Source of the DNA: Streptomyces sp. NBC_00691
GTDB lineage: Bacteria > Actinomycetota > Actinomycetes > Streptomycetales > Streptomycetaceae
Length of the DNA: 64,000 bases
Assembly: GCF_036226665.1 (NCBI RefSeq)
Contig: NZ_CP109007.1
Location: 4,256,501-4,320,500 of the forward strand
Reading direction: 5' to 3'
Below, piece by piece: positions 44,301-52,140 of the stretch. The position numbers were made by a program, and so were the translations under genes. The notes beneath the pieces are model-generated. The model was not told where the DNA came from, made no database searches, and was given only the letters and a program-made list of their open reading frames with translations. The first letter of the stretch is position 1; every line of letters begins with the position of its first letter.

Positions 44301-45316
44301 CCGGAGTGCGCCTGGAAGACACGGTGCTGCTCGGCATGGCTCAGCCGGGCGTAGAGCGGGAGGACCTCGGTGTTGCGCAGCTGCCGCTTGAGCAGGGCGT
44401 CCGCGGTGTCACGGATCTCGCGCTCGCCGGAGAGGAAGACGAGGACGTCGCCGGGGCCCTCGGACTGGAGTTCGTCGACGGCCTCGCAGATCGCGGTGAT
44501 CTGGTCGCGGTCGCTCTCCTCGGAATCCTCCTCGAGGAGGGGCCGGTAGCGGACCTCGACCGGGAACGTACGGCCGGAGACCTCGACGATCGGGGCTTCG
44601 CCGAAGTGGCGGGAGAAGCGCTCCGGGTCGATGGTCGCCGAGGTGATCACGACCTTGAGGTCGGGGCGCTTCGGGAGCAGCTGGGCCAGATAGCCGAGCA
44701 GGAAGTCGATGTTGAGGGACCGCTCGTGTGCCTCGTCGATGATGATCGTGTCGTAGGCGCGCAGCTCGCGGTCCGTCTGGATCTCGGCGAGCAGGATGCC
44801 GTCCGTCATCAGCTTCACGAAGGTCGCGTCGGGGTTCACCTGGTCGGTGAAGCGGACCTTCCAGCCGACGGCCTCGCCCAGCGGGGTCCGCAGCTCCTCG
44901 GCGACCCGCTCGGCGACCGTGCGGGCGGCGATCCGGCGGGGCTGGGTGTGCCCGATCATGCCCCGGACGCCCCGGCCGAGCTCCAGGCAGATCTTCGGGA
45001 TCTGGGTGGTCTTTCCCGAACCCGTCTCACCGGCGACGATCACGACCTGGTGGTCGCGTATCGCCTCCAGGATCTCGTCCTTCTTCTGCGAGACGGGCAG
45101 CTGCTCGGGATACGTGATCGCGGGCACGCGGGAGGCGCGCCCGTCGACGCGCTCCTTGGCCTTGGCCGCCTCGACGGCGATCTCGTCCAGGACGGCCGCT
45201 CGGGCCTCGGGCTTGCGGATGCGGCGGGCGCCTTCGAGACGGCGGCCGAGCCGGTGGGAGTCCCGCAGCGAGACCTCGGCCAGGACGGACTGGAGGGCGG
45301 CGAAGGAAGTAGACAT
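41354..45316 (-). CDS. hrpA: ATP-dependent RNA helicase HrpA
   Basis: 1320 aa, the size of full HrpA. Motif I is GETGSGKTTQIPK (96-108), motif II is IIDEAHERS, motif III is ITSATIDPERFSRHFG, and the helicase-C domain has VATNVAETSLTVPGIKYVID and QRKGRCGRTSDG (motif VI). HA2, OB and the long C-terminal DUF3418 follow (e.g. MRYLVAVDRRLQQMPT). In other bacteria HrpA resolves ribosome collisions and processes mRNA; this fits, but is not shown here. Only a weak ribosome site precedes ATG 45316. It is monocistronic. Confidence 0.96.
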   Translation of the reverse strand: MSTSFAALQSVLAEVSLRDSHRLGRRLEGARRIRKPEARAAVLDEIAVEAAKAKERVDGRASRVPAITYPEQLPVSQKKDEILEAIRDHQVVIVAGETGSGKTTQIPKICLELGRGVRGMIGHTQPRRIAARTVAERVAEELRTPLGEAVGWKVRFTDQVNPDATFVKLMTDGILLAEIQTDRELRAYDTIIIDEAHERSLNIDFLLGYLAQLLPKRPDLKVVITSATIDPERFSRHFGEAPIVEVSGRTFPVEVRYRPLLEEDSEESDRDQITAICEAVDELQSEGPGDVLVFLSGEREIRDTADALLKRQLRNTEVLPLYARLSHAEQHRVFQAHSGRRIVLATNVAETSLTVPGIKYVIDPGTARISRYSHRTKVQRLPIEPVSQASANQRKGRCGRTSDGICIRLYSEDDFVSRPEFTDAEILRTNLASVILQMTAAGLGDIEKFPFIDPPDHRNIRDGVQLLHELGAIDPTEKDPKKRLTQQGRKLAQLPVDPRLARMVLEADKNGCVREVMVIAAALSIQDPRERPAEKQAQADQQHARFKDETSDFLAFLNLWRYVREQQKERGSSSFRRMCKQEYLNFLRIREWQDIYAQLRTVAKQLGIHVNEEDAPEQSVHVSLLAGLLSHIGMKDVKDAGGENGRSTGKNDYLGARSAKFAIFPGSALFKKPPRFVMSAELVETSRLWARVNARVEPEWIEPLAQHLVKKTYSEPHWEKDQAAVMAFEKVTLYGVPIIADRKVNYGRIDPDVSRDLFIRNALVEGDWRTHHKFFADNRKLLTEVEELEHRARRRDILVDDETLFDFYDKRVPEHVVSGAHFDSWWKHKRHDEPEFLDFEREMLINEKAAGVTKDDYPDSWRQGPLKFRVTYQFEPGADADGVTVHVPLQVLNQVTDDGFEWQIPGLRTEVVTELIRSLPKPIRRHYVPAPNFATRFLDAVVPVQEPLAGALARELQRMVGVPVTADDFDWAKVPEHLKVTFRIVDERRRKLAEDKDLETLRLRLRPKARKALSQAAAAATGGPDGSGPSLERTGLTDWTIGTLTRVFETKRGGQPVKAYPALVDEGATVAVRLFDTEAEQALAMWRGTRKLIMLNIPVNPAKFASDKLTNQQKLALSSNPHGSIQALFDDCATAAADKLIAEHGGPAWDEESFRKLFDKVRADLVDTTVRTVGQVQQILAAWQACERRLKSTNSLALINNLTDVKTQLAWLMPAGFVTRTGLKRLPDLMRYLVAVDRRLQQMPTGVQRDTTRTEKVQEMLDEYAWLLEQLPKGRPVPSEVTDIRWMIEELRVSYFAHALGTAYPISDKRIVKAIDAAAP

Positions 45317-45479
45317 ACGGAATCCAGGATCGCACCTGCGGCCGAGAAGCGGCGAACCGATTTACGAGCGGCGTCCGGCGACGGCTTCCGGCGAAGGGCG
45401 TCGTCCGGGCGCCGTCCGGGTGCGGGGTGGTGGAGTGCGTACTATTTCGGGCACGTCGACCGGACCGGAGAGGTTTCGT

Positions 45480-45830
45480 ATGTTCCGCACCACCCGCGTG
45501 CCGGCGGCGTTCGCCGCGCTCGTGGGGCTGGTCCTCGGACTCCTGGTGTGCGGAGCGACGACGGTCACGCCCGCGGGGGCGGCCCCGGTCGTCCTGGGCG
45601 CCGCCGTACCCGGCTGCGACCCGGGCCACCCCGTCGACGAGGGGGCCGCCGGTCCCGTCGTCCCGCCGCGCGCGCACGCCTTCGCGGAGCTGCTGCCGGC
45701 CCTGGCGGCCGACCGCGCGCCGTGCGGGGCCCGGGAACAGGACGCGGCGGGCCGTGGCGTGTCGGCGGGTCGTGAGCCACCCGCGCGCGTACCCCTGTCT
45801 CCTGTGGAGCTCTCGGTCCTGAGGGTCTAG
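45480..45830 (+). CDS. Small exported protein heading the thiol-redox operon
   Basis: 116 aa. The signal peptide is MFRTTRVPAAFAALVGLVLGLLVCGA, with likely cleavage at AGA-A. The short mature region is Ala/Pro-rich with two cysteines (PGCDPGHP and DRAPCGARE). GGAGAGG precedes the ATG; TACTAT (45440-45445) is the likely -10. It ends 57 bases before the DsbA-like gene, so it may be a substrate or partner of that system. No family recognised. Confidence 0.72.
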   Translation: MFRTTRVPAAFAALVGLVLGLLVCGATTVTPAGAAPVVLGAAVPGCDPGHPVDEGAAGPVVPPRAHAFAELLPALAADRAPCGAREQDAAGRGVSAGREPPARVPLSPVELSVLRV

Positions 45831-45887
45831 ACGGACGGCCGTCCTCCGCCGTCCTCATCTCCCCCCTCTCCTCAGGAGCGCTTCCGC

Positions 45888-46664
45888 ATGTCCAGGTCCA
45901 AGCCGATCGTCGTCGTCTCCGGGGTGGCCGTCGCCGCCGTCCTGCTCGGCGTCGTCTCGTACACCGCCACCCGGCCCGCGTCTCCCGGCGCCGCCGGTTC
46001 CTCCTCCGTCGCCGAGGTCTCCGCCGACCCCTCGGCCGGCGTCTACGCCGAACTGGAGGCGTACGCCCGACGCGACGCCTCCGACAAGCTCGCCCTCGGT
46101 CGCGCCGACGCGCCCGTCGTGCTGATCGAGTACGCCGACTTCAAGTGCGGCTACTGCGGGAAGTTCGCCCGGGACACCGAGCCGGTCCTGGTCCGGAAGT
46201 ACGTCGACAACGGCACCCTGCGCATCGAGTGGCGGAACTTCCCGATCTTCGGCGAGGAGTCGGAGGCGGTCGCCCGCGCGTCCTGGGCGGCCGGGCAGCA
46301 GGGCCGGTTCTGGGAGTTCCACAAGGCGGCCTACGCGGAGGGCGCGAAGGAGAAGGGCTTCGGCAAGGACCGGATCGCGGCCCTGGCGGAGGAGGCGGGC
46401 GTCCCCGACGCGGCCCGGTTCGCGAAGGACAGCGAGGGGGCGGCGGCCCGCGCGGCCGTGAGCGCGGACCAGGAGCAGGGCTACTCCCTCGGCGCCACCT
46501 CGACCCCGTCCTTCCTGATCAACGGCCGGCCGATCGCCGGCGCGCAGCCGCTGGAGACGTTCACGCAGACGATCGAGGCGGCGGCGAAGGCGGCCGCGGC
46601 CAAGGGGAAGGGGAAAACGCCGGAGGCGGGTCACGGCACCGCGAAGCCGGGCGCCGGGCAGTGA
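45888..46664 (+). CDS. DsbA-like thioredoxin-fold protein, membrane-anchored
   Basis: 258 aa. An N-terminal signal anchor (IVVVSGVAVAAVLLGVVSYTA) is followed by a DsbA/DsbG-type thioredoxin domain: APVVLIEYADFKCGYCGKFARDT, with active-site CGYC at 87-90, and cis-Pro in GATSTPSFLINGRPI. Predicted to oxidise or isomerise disulfides outside the membrane. CAGGAG precedes the ATG. Its stop overlaps the ccdA-like start by 4 bases, so electrons probably flow between the two products. Confidence 0.93.
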   Translation: MSRSKPIVVVSGVAVAAVLLGVVSYTATRPASPGAAGSSSVAEVSADPSAGVYAELEAYARRDASDKLALGRADAPVVLIEYADFKCGYCGKFARDTEPVLVRKYVDNGTLRIEWRNFPIFGEESEAVARASWAAGQQGRFWEFHKAAYAEGAKEKGFGKDRIAALAEEAGVPDAARFAKDSEGAAARAAVSADQEQGYSLGATSTPSFLINGRPIAGAQPLETFTQTIEAAAKAAAAKGKGKTPEAGHGTAKPGAGQ

Positions 46665-47503
46665 CCTCCGGCATCGGCTATTTCGCCGCCTTCCTCGGCG
46701 GGCTGCTCGCCCTGCTCAGCCCCTGCAGCGCCCTGCTCCTGCCGGCCTTCTTCGCGTATTCGATCGACACGCGCGCGAAGCTGGTGGCCAGGACCGGCAT
46801 CCTCTACGCGGGTCTGGCGACCACCCTCGTCCCGCTCGGTGCGGCCGGCTCGTTCGCGGGCCGCCTCTTCTACGGCCACCGGGACCTGCTCGTCACCGTC
46901 GGCGGCTGGCTGATCATCGGCCTCGGTGTCCTGCAGATCCTCGGCCTGGGCTTCGCCTCCCGGCGGATCGCCGAGGCGAGCGGCCGGATCCGGCCCACCT
47001 CGGCGCTCTCCGTCTACGCCCTCGGCCTGGTCTACGGCCTCGCGGGCTTCTGCGCGGGCCCGATCCTCGGCAGCGTCCTGACGGTCGCGGCACTGAGCGG
47101 CAGCCCGGCGTACGGGGGACTGCTCCTGGCCGTGTACGCGCTCGGGATGGCCGTTCCGCTGTTCGTGCTCGCGCTGCTCTGGGAGCGGTACGAGCTGGGG
47201 CGGCGGTCCTGGCTGCGCGGCCGGCCGCTCCGGCTGGGCCCGCTCACGGTGCACTCGACGTCGCTGCTCTCGGGCCTGTTCTTCGTGGCCCTCGGGACCC
47301 TCTTCCTGGTCTTCGACGGGACGACCGCGCTGCCGGGCCTGCTGTCGGTGGACGACTCGTTCGCGGTGGAGCAGCGGGTGGCCTCGCTCGGCCGGGCGGT
47401 CCCGGACTGGGCGCTCCTCGTCGCGGTGGTGGCCGTGGTGGCACTGGTGCTCGCGCTGCGGGCGCGGCGGGGGAGCCGTTCGGGGGAACGCGAGGAGGTG
47501 TGA
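46661..47503 (+). CDS. ccdA: CcdA/DsbD-type transmembrane electron carrier
   Basis: 280 aa with six to eight membrane helices. The two redox cysteines occupy the family positions: ALLSPCSALLLPAF (Cys22) and YGLAGFCAGPILGS (about residue 130). CcdA passes electrons from cytoplasmic thioredoxin to extracytoplasmic thioredoxin-fold proteins for cytochrome c maturation or disulfide repair. Here the coupled DsbA-like protein is the obvious acceptor. GTG start within GTGA overlap. A terminator follows 60 bases later. Confidence 0.92.
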   Translation: MTSGIGYFAAFLGGLLALLSPCSALLLPAFFAYSIDTRAKLVARTGILYAGLATTLVPLGAAGSFAGRLFYGHRDLLVTVGGWLIIGLGVLQILGLGFASRRIAEASGRIRPTSALSVYALGLVYGLAGFCAGPILGSVLTVAALSGSPAYGGLLLAVYALGMAVPLFVLALLWERYELGRRSWLRGRPLRLGPLTVHSTSLLSGLFFVALGTLFLVFDGTTALPGLLSVDDSFAVEQRVASLGRAVPDWALLVAVVAVVALVLALRARRGSRSGEREEV

Positions 47504-47562
47504 CGGTACGGGGGGAGGCCGCCGCCTCTCCCCGTACGCGTCTCCGCGCGCCGACACACGAA

Positions 47563-47592
47563 GAAGGCCCCGTTCTTTCGAACGGGGCCTTC
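47563..47592. terminator. Bidirectional terminator (ccdA / tRNA cluster)
   Basis: GAAGGCCCCGTT / AACGGGGCCTTC with a short loop; lies between ccdA (+) and tRNA-Phe (-). Confidence 0.87.
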
Positions 47593-47598
47593 TGTTTG

Positions 47599-47672
47599 TG
47601 GCTGGGGCCGGGGTCGAACCGGCGACCTATCGCTTTTCAGGCGATCGCTCGTACCAACTGAGCTACCCAGCC
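47599..47672 (-). tRNA. tRNA-Phe (anticodon GAA)
   Basis: Acceptor GGCTGGG/CCCAGCC, D-arm GCTCAGTTGGTACGAGC, anticodon loop CTGAAAA in ATCGC/GCGAT, T-arm CCGGTTCGACCCCGG. No encoded CCA. Confidence 0.96.
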
Positions 47673-47694
47673 ACGAAGCTGTTTCCAGCTTCAG

Positions 47695-47768
47695 CGACTC
47701 TGACGGGACTTGAACCCGCGACCTCCACCTTGACAGGGTGGCGAGCTAACCAACTGCTCCACAGAGCC
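47695..47768 (-). tRNA. tRNA-Asp (anticodon GTC), copy 2
   Basis: Same body as the copy at 41183-41256, but acceptor GGCTCTG/CAGAGTC. Second gene of a Glu-Asp-Phe cluster transcribed leftwards. Confidence 0.96.
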
Positions 47769-47808
47769 AAGCTTGTGCGCGATCACTAGTCTCGCACACG
47801 GTACTGCG

Positions 47809-47881
47809 TGCCCCCAACGGGATTCGAACCCGTGCTACCGCCTTGAAAGGGCGGCGTCCTGGGCCACTAGACGATGAGGGC
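47809..47881 (-). tRNA. tRNA-Glu (anticodon TTC)
   Basis: Acceptor GCCCTCA/TGGGGGC (with a wobble pair), anticodon loop CTTTCAA in CCGCC/GGCGG, T-arm ACGGGTTCGAATCCCGT. First gene of the leftward tRNA cluster. Confidence 0.95.
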
Positions 47882-47985
47882 TAGAGGCTCACCTGGGCGC
47901 TTCGCAGCGCGTCGGGGACGTGAGAAGCATATGGGATGGCGGGCGCTATCGCCAAAACGGTTTCCGGCGGGGGGACAATGGGCGC

Positions 47986-48336
47986 GTGCTGGAGATGACG
48001 CGCGAGGAGTTCGAAGAACTGGTCGCCGAGGCCCTGGACCGGATTCCGCCGGAACTGACGCGGCTGATGGACAACGTCGCGGTGTTCGTGGAGGACGAGC
48101 CCGCCCCGGACGATCCCGACCTGCTCGGGCTCTACGAGGGGACGCCGCTGACCGAGCGCGGTGAGTGGTACGCCGGTGTGCTGCCGGACCGGATCACGAT
48201 CTACCGGGGGCCGACGCTGCGGATGTGCGAGTCGCGCGAGGACGTGGTCGCGGAGACCGAGATCACGGTGGTGCACGAGATCGCCCACCACTTCGGCATC
48301 GACGACGAGCGGCTGCACGCCCTGGGCTACGGCTGA
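47986..48336 (+). CDS. Small zincin-like metallopeptidase family protein
   Basis: 116 aa. It contains VVHEIAHHFGIDDERLHALGYG, with zinc motif HEIAH at 97-101 and a downstream acidic third ligand. It also has the family N-terminus MTREEFEELVAEALDRIPPEL and LLGLYEGTPL. This is the minimal zincin family PF06262, whose substrates are unknown. GTG 47986 lacks a ribosome site, but GACAAT lies 6 bases upstream, so leaderless translation is likely; ATG 47995 is an alternative. Confidence 0.9.
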   Translation: MLEMTREEFEELVAEALDRIPPELTRLMDNVAVFVEDEPAPDDPDLLGLYEGTPLTERGEWYAGVLPDRITIYRGPTLRMCESREDVVAETEITVVHEIAHHFGIDDERLHALGYG

Positions 48337-48449
48337 GCGGACCCCCGGGCGCACGCCCGGGCCCTTTCGGGCGTGTCCCTTGCGGCGCCACGGGAGTTGG
48401 GCAGTGCGACGCGTTCCGTTCCTGCCCGTTGTGTCCCGGAGGTGCCCCC

Positions 48450-49133
48450 GTGCCCCATTTGCCCACCCGTGTCAGATGGGCCGCCGCCGCGCTGGCCGTC
48501 GCGGCCTGCGCCGGCCTGAGCGGCTGTATGAGTGTGAGTGACGAGGGGGCGAAGCCGACGCCCGGCGCGTCCGGGGGGAAGCGTGGCGTGGCGACCGACT
48601 CCGGCGGCGGTACGGCCGGCGGGTCTGGCGGTGACGCCGGTTCGTGGAACGGCCGGCCGGGCGCGGGCGGCCCCGACGTGACCGGCTCCGGTGCGGAGTC
48701 CCCGGTGCCGAGCGGCTCTCCCTCGGGCACGGCGAAGCCCTCTCCCGGCGCGGTGCTGCCGGTGGAGGGTCCTGGCGGCCCCGCGGGCCCGTCGAAGCCG
48801 CAGCCGACGGGCGGTCAGGACGGTCCGGGCGGCGCGGGCGGGTCCGCCGGGAACGGCAGCGGCGGCGGGAACGGCGGCGGGGCGAACGGCGGAGGCTCCG
48901 GCGGACCGGGCGGCGGGGGCACGCCCACGCCGGAGCCGACGGCGGAGCCGACTCCCGAGCCGACGCCCGAACCGACGGCGGAGCCGACTCCCGAGCCGAC
49001 GCCGGAGCCGACCTCCAACCCGACCGATCCGCCGGCGCCCGGACCGGACACCCAGATGGGTGCGATGCGTGCGGCGGACGGGCCGGGAGCGACCCCGGAG
49101 CCGGTGGCGTCTCCGCAGGTCGGACCGGTGTGA
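48450..49133 (+). CDS. Gly/Pro-rich lipoprotein of low complexity
   Basis: 227 aa. The signal peptide ends in lipobox GLSGC (Cys about 26). The mature chain is almost entirely low complexity: Gly/Ser-rich in the first half, then a run of PTPEP/PTAEP units (coded by a duplicated 36-base block at 48938-49016), ending in a short more complex tail (DTQMGAMRAADGPG). It probably extends through the cell wall. CGGAGG precedes GTG 48450. No family or activity recognised; the PTxEP repeat resembles wall-spanning linkers. Confidence 0.75.
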   Translation: MPHLPTRVRWAAAALAVAACAGLSGCMSVSDEGAKPTPGASGGKRGVATDSGGGTAGGSGGDAGSWNGRPGAGGPDVTGSGAESPVPSGSPSGTAKPSPGAVLPVEGPGGPAGPSKPQPTGGQDGPGGAGGSAGNGSGGGNGGGANGGGSGGPGGGGTPTPEPTAEPTPEPTPEPTAEPTPEPTPEPTSNPTDPPAPGPDTQMGAMRAADGPGATPEPVASPQVGPV

Positions 49134-49330
49134 GGGAGTCCGATTTGCCATAGGTGGGGGAGGGTGCGTATGGTGGTAGATCGTTTGATCCCATTGCCCG
49201 GCGCCGACACAGAAGAGCGCCGCGTGGCGCGTACTCTCCCTAGCCGTGGCTGACCGCATTGAGGCGGTCGTTTGCGAAATCACGGAGTTGACGGGCGCGT
49301 GCCGAGACTCCGGAAGGTTTCGCATTTCGC

Positions 49331-51652
49331 ATGTCCATTTTCAGTTCTGACCACGCCGTCATGCCCGAGAACGACGAGATCGTCGACGCCGCCGAGGCTG
49401 TCGCGATCGTCGAGATCGACACCGACGACCTCGCCGAGGCCGTAGAGGCCCTCGACATCGACATCGACCTCGACGACGACTCCGCCGAGGAGCCCGCCGA
49501 GCCCACCGTCACCTTCGGAGACCTCGGTCTGCCGGACGGCGTGGTGCGCAAGCTCGCCCAGAACGGTGTCACCACCCCCTTCCCGATCCAGGCCGCGACC
49601 ATCCCGGACGCCCTGGCCGGCAAGGACATCCTGGGCCGTGGCCGTACCGGCTCCGGCAAGACCCTCTCCTTCGGCCTGCCGCTCCTGGCCGGTCTCGCCG
49701 GTGGCCACACCGACAAGAAGAAGCCCCGCGGCATCATCCTCACGCCGACCCGTGAGCTCGCGATGCAGGTCGCGGACGCCCTCCAGCCCTACGGCGACGT
49801 GCTCGGCCTCAAGATGAAGGTCGTCTGCGGCGGTACCTCCATGGGCAACCAGATCTACGCCCTGGAGCGCGGTGTCGACGTCCTCGTCGCCACCCCGGGC
49901 CGTCTGCGCGACATCATCAACCGCGGCGCCTGCTCCCTCGAGAACGTGAAGATCGCGGTCCTCGACGAGGCCGACCAGATGGCCGACCTGGGCTTCCTGC
50001 CCGAGGTCACCGAGCTGCTCGACCAGATCCCCGGCGGCGGCCAGCGCATGCTCTTCTCCGCCACCATGGAGAACGAGATCGGCACCCTGGTCAAGCGCTA
50101 CCTGACCGACCCCGTCACGCACGAGGTCGACAGCGCCCAGGGCAACGTCACGACCATGACCCACCACGTCCTCGTCGTGAAGCCGAAGGACAAGGCGCCG
50201 GTCACCGCCGCCATCGCCGCCCGCAAGGGCCGCACCATCATCTTCGTCCGCACCCAGCTGGGCGCGGACCGCATCGCCGAGCAGCTCCAGGACTCGGGCG
50301 TCAAGGCCGACGCCCTGCACGGCGGCATGACGCAGGGCGCCCGTACCCGCGTCCTCGAGGACTTCAAGAAGGGCTACGTCAACGCGCTCGTCGCGACCGA
50401 CGTCGCCGCCCGAGGCATCCACGTCGACGGCATCGACCTCGTGCTCAACGTGGACCCGGCCGGCGACCACAAGGACTACCTGCACCGCTCGGGCCGTACC
50501 GCCCGCGCCGGCCGCTCCGGTGTCGTGGTCTCCCTGGCCCTGCCGCACCAGCGCCGCCAGATCTTCCGTCTGATGGAGGACGCGGGCGTCGACGCCTCGC
50601 GCCACATCGTCGGCGGAGCCGGCGCGTTCGACCCCGAGGTCGCCGAGATCACCGGCGCCCGTTCGCTCACCGAGGTCCAGGCCGACTCGGCGAACAACTC
50701 GGCCAAGCAGGCCGAGCGCGAGGTCGTCGACCTGACCAAGCAGCTGGAGCGCCTGCAGCGCCGCGCCGTCGAGCTCCGCGAGGAGGCCGACCGCCTGGTG
50801 GCCCGCGCCGCCCGTGAGCGTGGCGAGGACCCGGAGGCCGCTGTGGCCGAGGTGGCCGAGGCCGCCGAGGCCGAGATCGCCGCCGCCGCCGCGGAGGCCG
50901 AGCGTGCCGCTCGGGCCGAGGAGCAGCGTCGCGAGGAGCGTCCGGCCCGCGACGAGCGGGGCAACTACGAGCGCCGTGACAACCGTGGTGGCGACCGCGG
51001 TGGCTTCAACCGTGACGACCGCGGCGGCGACCGTGGTGGCTTCCGCGGCGGTGACCGTGGTGGCGACCGTGGTGGTTTCCGCCGCGACAACGACCGTCCG
51101 TCCGGTGGCTTCCGTCGTGACGACCGCCCGTCGGGTGGTTTCAACCGCGACGACCGTGGTGGCGACCGTGGTGGTTTCCGCCGCGACAACGACCGTCCGT
51201 CCGGTGGCTTCCGTCGTGACGACCGCCCGTCGGGCGGCTTCAACCGCGACGACCGCGGCGGCCGTTCCTTCGAGCGCCGTGACAACGACCGTCCGTCCGG
51301 CGGTTTCCGTCGTGACGACCGCCCGTCGGGTGGTTTCAACCGCGACGACCGCGGCGGCGACCGTGGTGGCTTCCGTCGTGACGACCGCCCCTCGGGTGGC
51401 TTCAACCGTGACGACCGCGGCGGCCGTTCCTTCGAGCGCCGTGACGACCGTCCGGCCGCCGGCCACCGTGGCAGCGACCGTCCGTTCAACCGCGACCGTC
51501 GTGACGACCGTCCGGCCGGCGGCTTCCGCCCGGGTGGCGGCGACCGCCCGTACGGCCGTCGTGACGACCACCGCGGCACCGGCTCGACCGGCTCGACCGG
51601 TGGCTCCTTCGGCCGCCGTGACGACAAGCCGCGCTGGAAGCGCAACGGCTGA
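49331..51652 (+). CDS. DEAD-box RNA helicase with long Arg/Gly/Asp-rich tail
   Basis: 773 aa. An acidic N-terminal extension (residues 1-55) precedes the helicase core: Q motif TTPFPIQAATIP, motif I GRTGSGKT, motif II VLDEADQM, motif III FSATM, helicase C with IIFVRTQLGAD, DVAARGIHVDGID and HRSGRTARAG. After a helical Ala/Glu-rich linker (about 450-540), residues 540-770 are repeats of RDDRPSGGF(N/R)-type and RGGDRGGF units, an RGG-like RNA-binding disordered tail. Probable role: unwinding structured mRNA or rRNA, e.g. in the cold. The ATG at 49331 follows GGAAGG. Confidence 0.96.
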   Translation: MSIFSSDHAVMPENDEIVDAAEAVAIVEIDTDDLAEAVEALDIDIDLDDDSAEEPAEPTVTFGDLGLPDGVVRKLAQNGVTTPFPIQAATIPDALAGKDILGRGRTGSGKTLSFGLPLLAGLAGGHTDKKKPRGIILTPTRELAMQVADALQPYGDVLGLKMKVVCGGTSMGNQIYALERGVDVLVATPGRLRDIINRGACSLENVKIAVLDEADQMADLGFLPEVTELLDQIPGGGQRMLFSATMENEIGTLVKRYLTDPVTHEVDSAQGNVTTMTHHVLVVKPKDKAPVTAAIAARKGRTIIFVRTQLGADRIAEQLQDSGVKADALHGGMTQGARTRVLEDFKKGYVNALVATDVAARGIHVDGIDLVLNVDPAGDHKDYLHRSGRTARAGRSGVVVSLALPHQRRQIFRLMEDAGVDASRHIVGGAGAFDPEVAEITGARSLTEVQADSANNSAKQAEREVVDLTKQLERLQRRAVELREEADRLVARAARERGEDPEAAVAEVAEAAEAEIAAAAAEAERAARAEEQRREERPARDERGNYERRDNRGGDRGGFNRDDRGGDRGGFRGGDRGGDRGGFRRDNDRPSGGFRRDDRPSGGFNRDDRGGDRGGFRRDNDRPSGGFRRDDRPSGGFNRDDRGGRSFERRDNDRPSGGFRRDDRPSGGFNRDDRGGDRGGFRRDDRPSGGFNRDDRGGRSFERRDDRPAAGHRGSDRPFNRDRRDDRPAGGFRPGGGDRPYGRRDDHRGTGSTGSTGGSFGRRDDKPRWKRNG

Positions 51653-51669
51653 CCTGGCGTAACACGCTG

Positions 51670-51711
51670 AGCGGGGCCCGTACGACACTTCGGTGACGTA
51701 CGGGCCCCGCT
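51670..51711 (+). terminator. Terminator of the DEAD-box helicase gene
   Basis: AGCGGGGCCCGTACG / CGTACGGGCCCCGCT, perfect 15-base arms, 12-base loop. Confidence 0.9.
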
Positions 51712-51919
51712 GCGTCGAACGGGTGGCGACGGCACCTCCGGCATCCGGGTGAAGCCCGGCGGCGGGAGGCAGGCCTCCAGGACGCTTTCTGACGAGTGCC
51801 CAGGGACCGGCTCGGGACCCGTCCCGCGCGATGTCCTGGCGACGGTCCCGAGCCGTCCGCGTATACCCGATCGGTTCGGGGGATCTCTCGGGCTATGCTG
51901 CACGGGTGTGCTTGTCCAC

Positions 51920-51992
51920 GGGCCGTTAGCTCAATTGGCAGAGCAGCGGACTTTTAATCCGTTGGTTGTGGGTTCGAGTCCCACACGGCCTA
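51920..51992 (+). tRNA. tRNA-Lys (anticodon TTT)
   Basis: Acceptor GGGCCGT/ACGGCCT, D-arm GCTCAATTGGCAGAGC, anticodon loop CTTTTAA in GCGGA/TCCGT, T-arm GTGGGTTCGAGTCCCAC. No encoded CCA. Confidence 0.96.
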
Positions 51993-52140
51993 CGTGTGGC
52001 AGGCGGGGGTTTCGGTCTCCGAGCTGCCGAGACGCGCCCCGACCGGTTTCGACCGGTCGGGGCGTTTCCGTACCCGGGACGCGGCGCGCGGCACCGTGGG
52101 TGAGCCTGGTTCGTGGACGCTGAGCGTGGAGGTGGGGACC

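Noticed and set aside
41261..45775. 1504-codon open frame on the + strand opposite hrpA
   Set aside because: It mirrors the minus-strand helicase, which has every family motif; the translation is Arg/Val/Leu/Gly-rich with no motifs. GC-rich codon bias leaves long antisense frames open.
49280..51688. 802-codon minus-strand frame rich in Val/Ala/Thr repeats opposite the DEAD-box gene
   Set aside because: The repeats are the complement of the RDDRPSGGF-coding DNA. No start context and no known fold.
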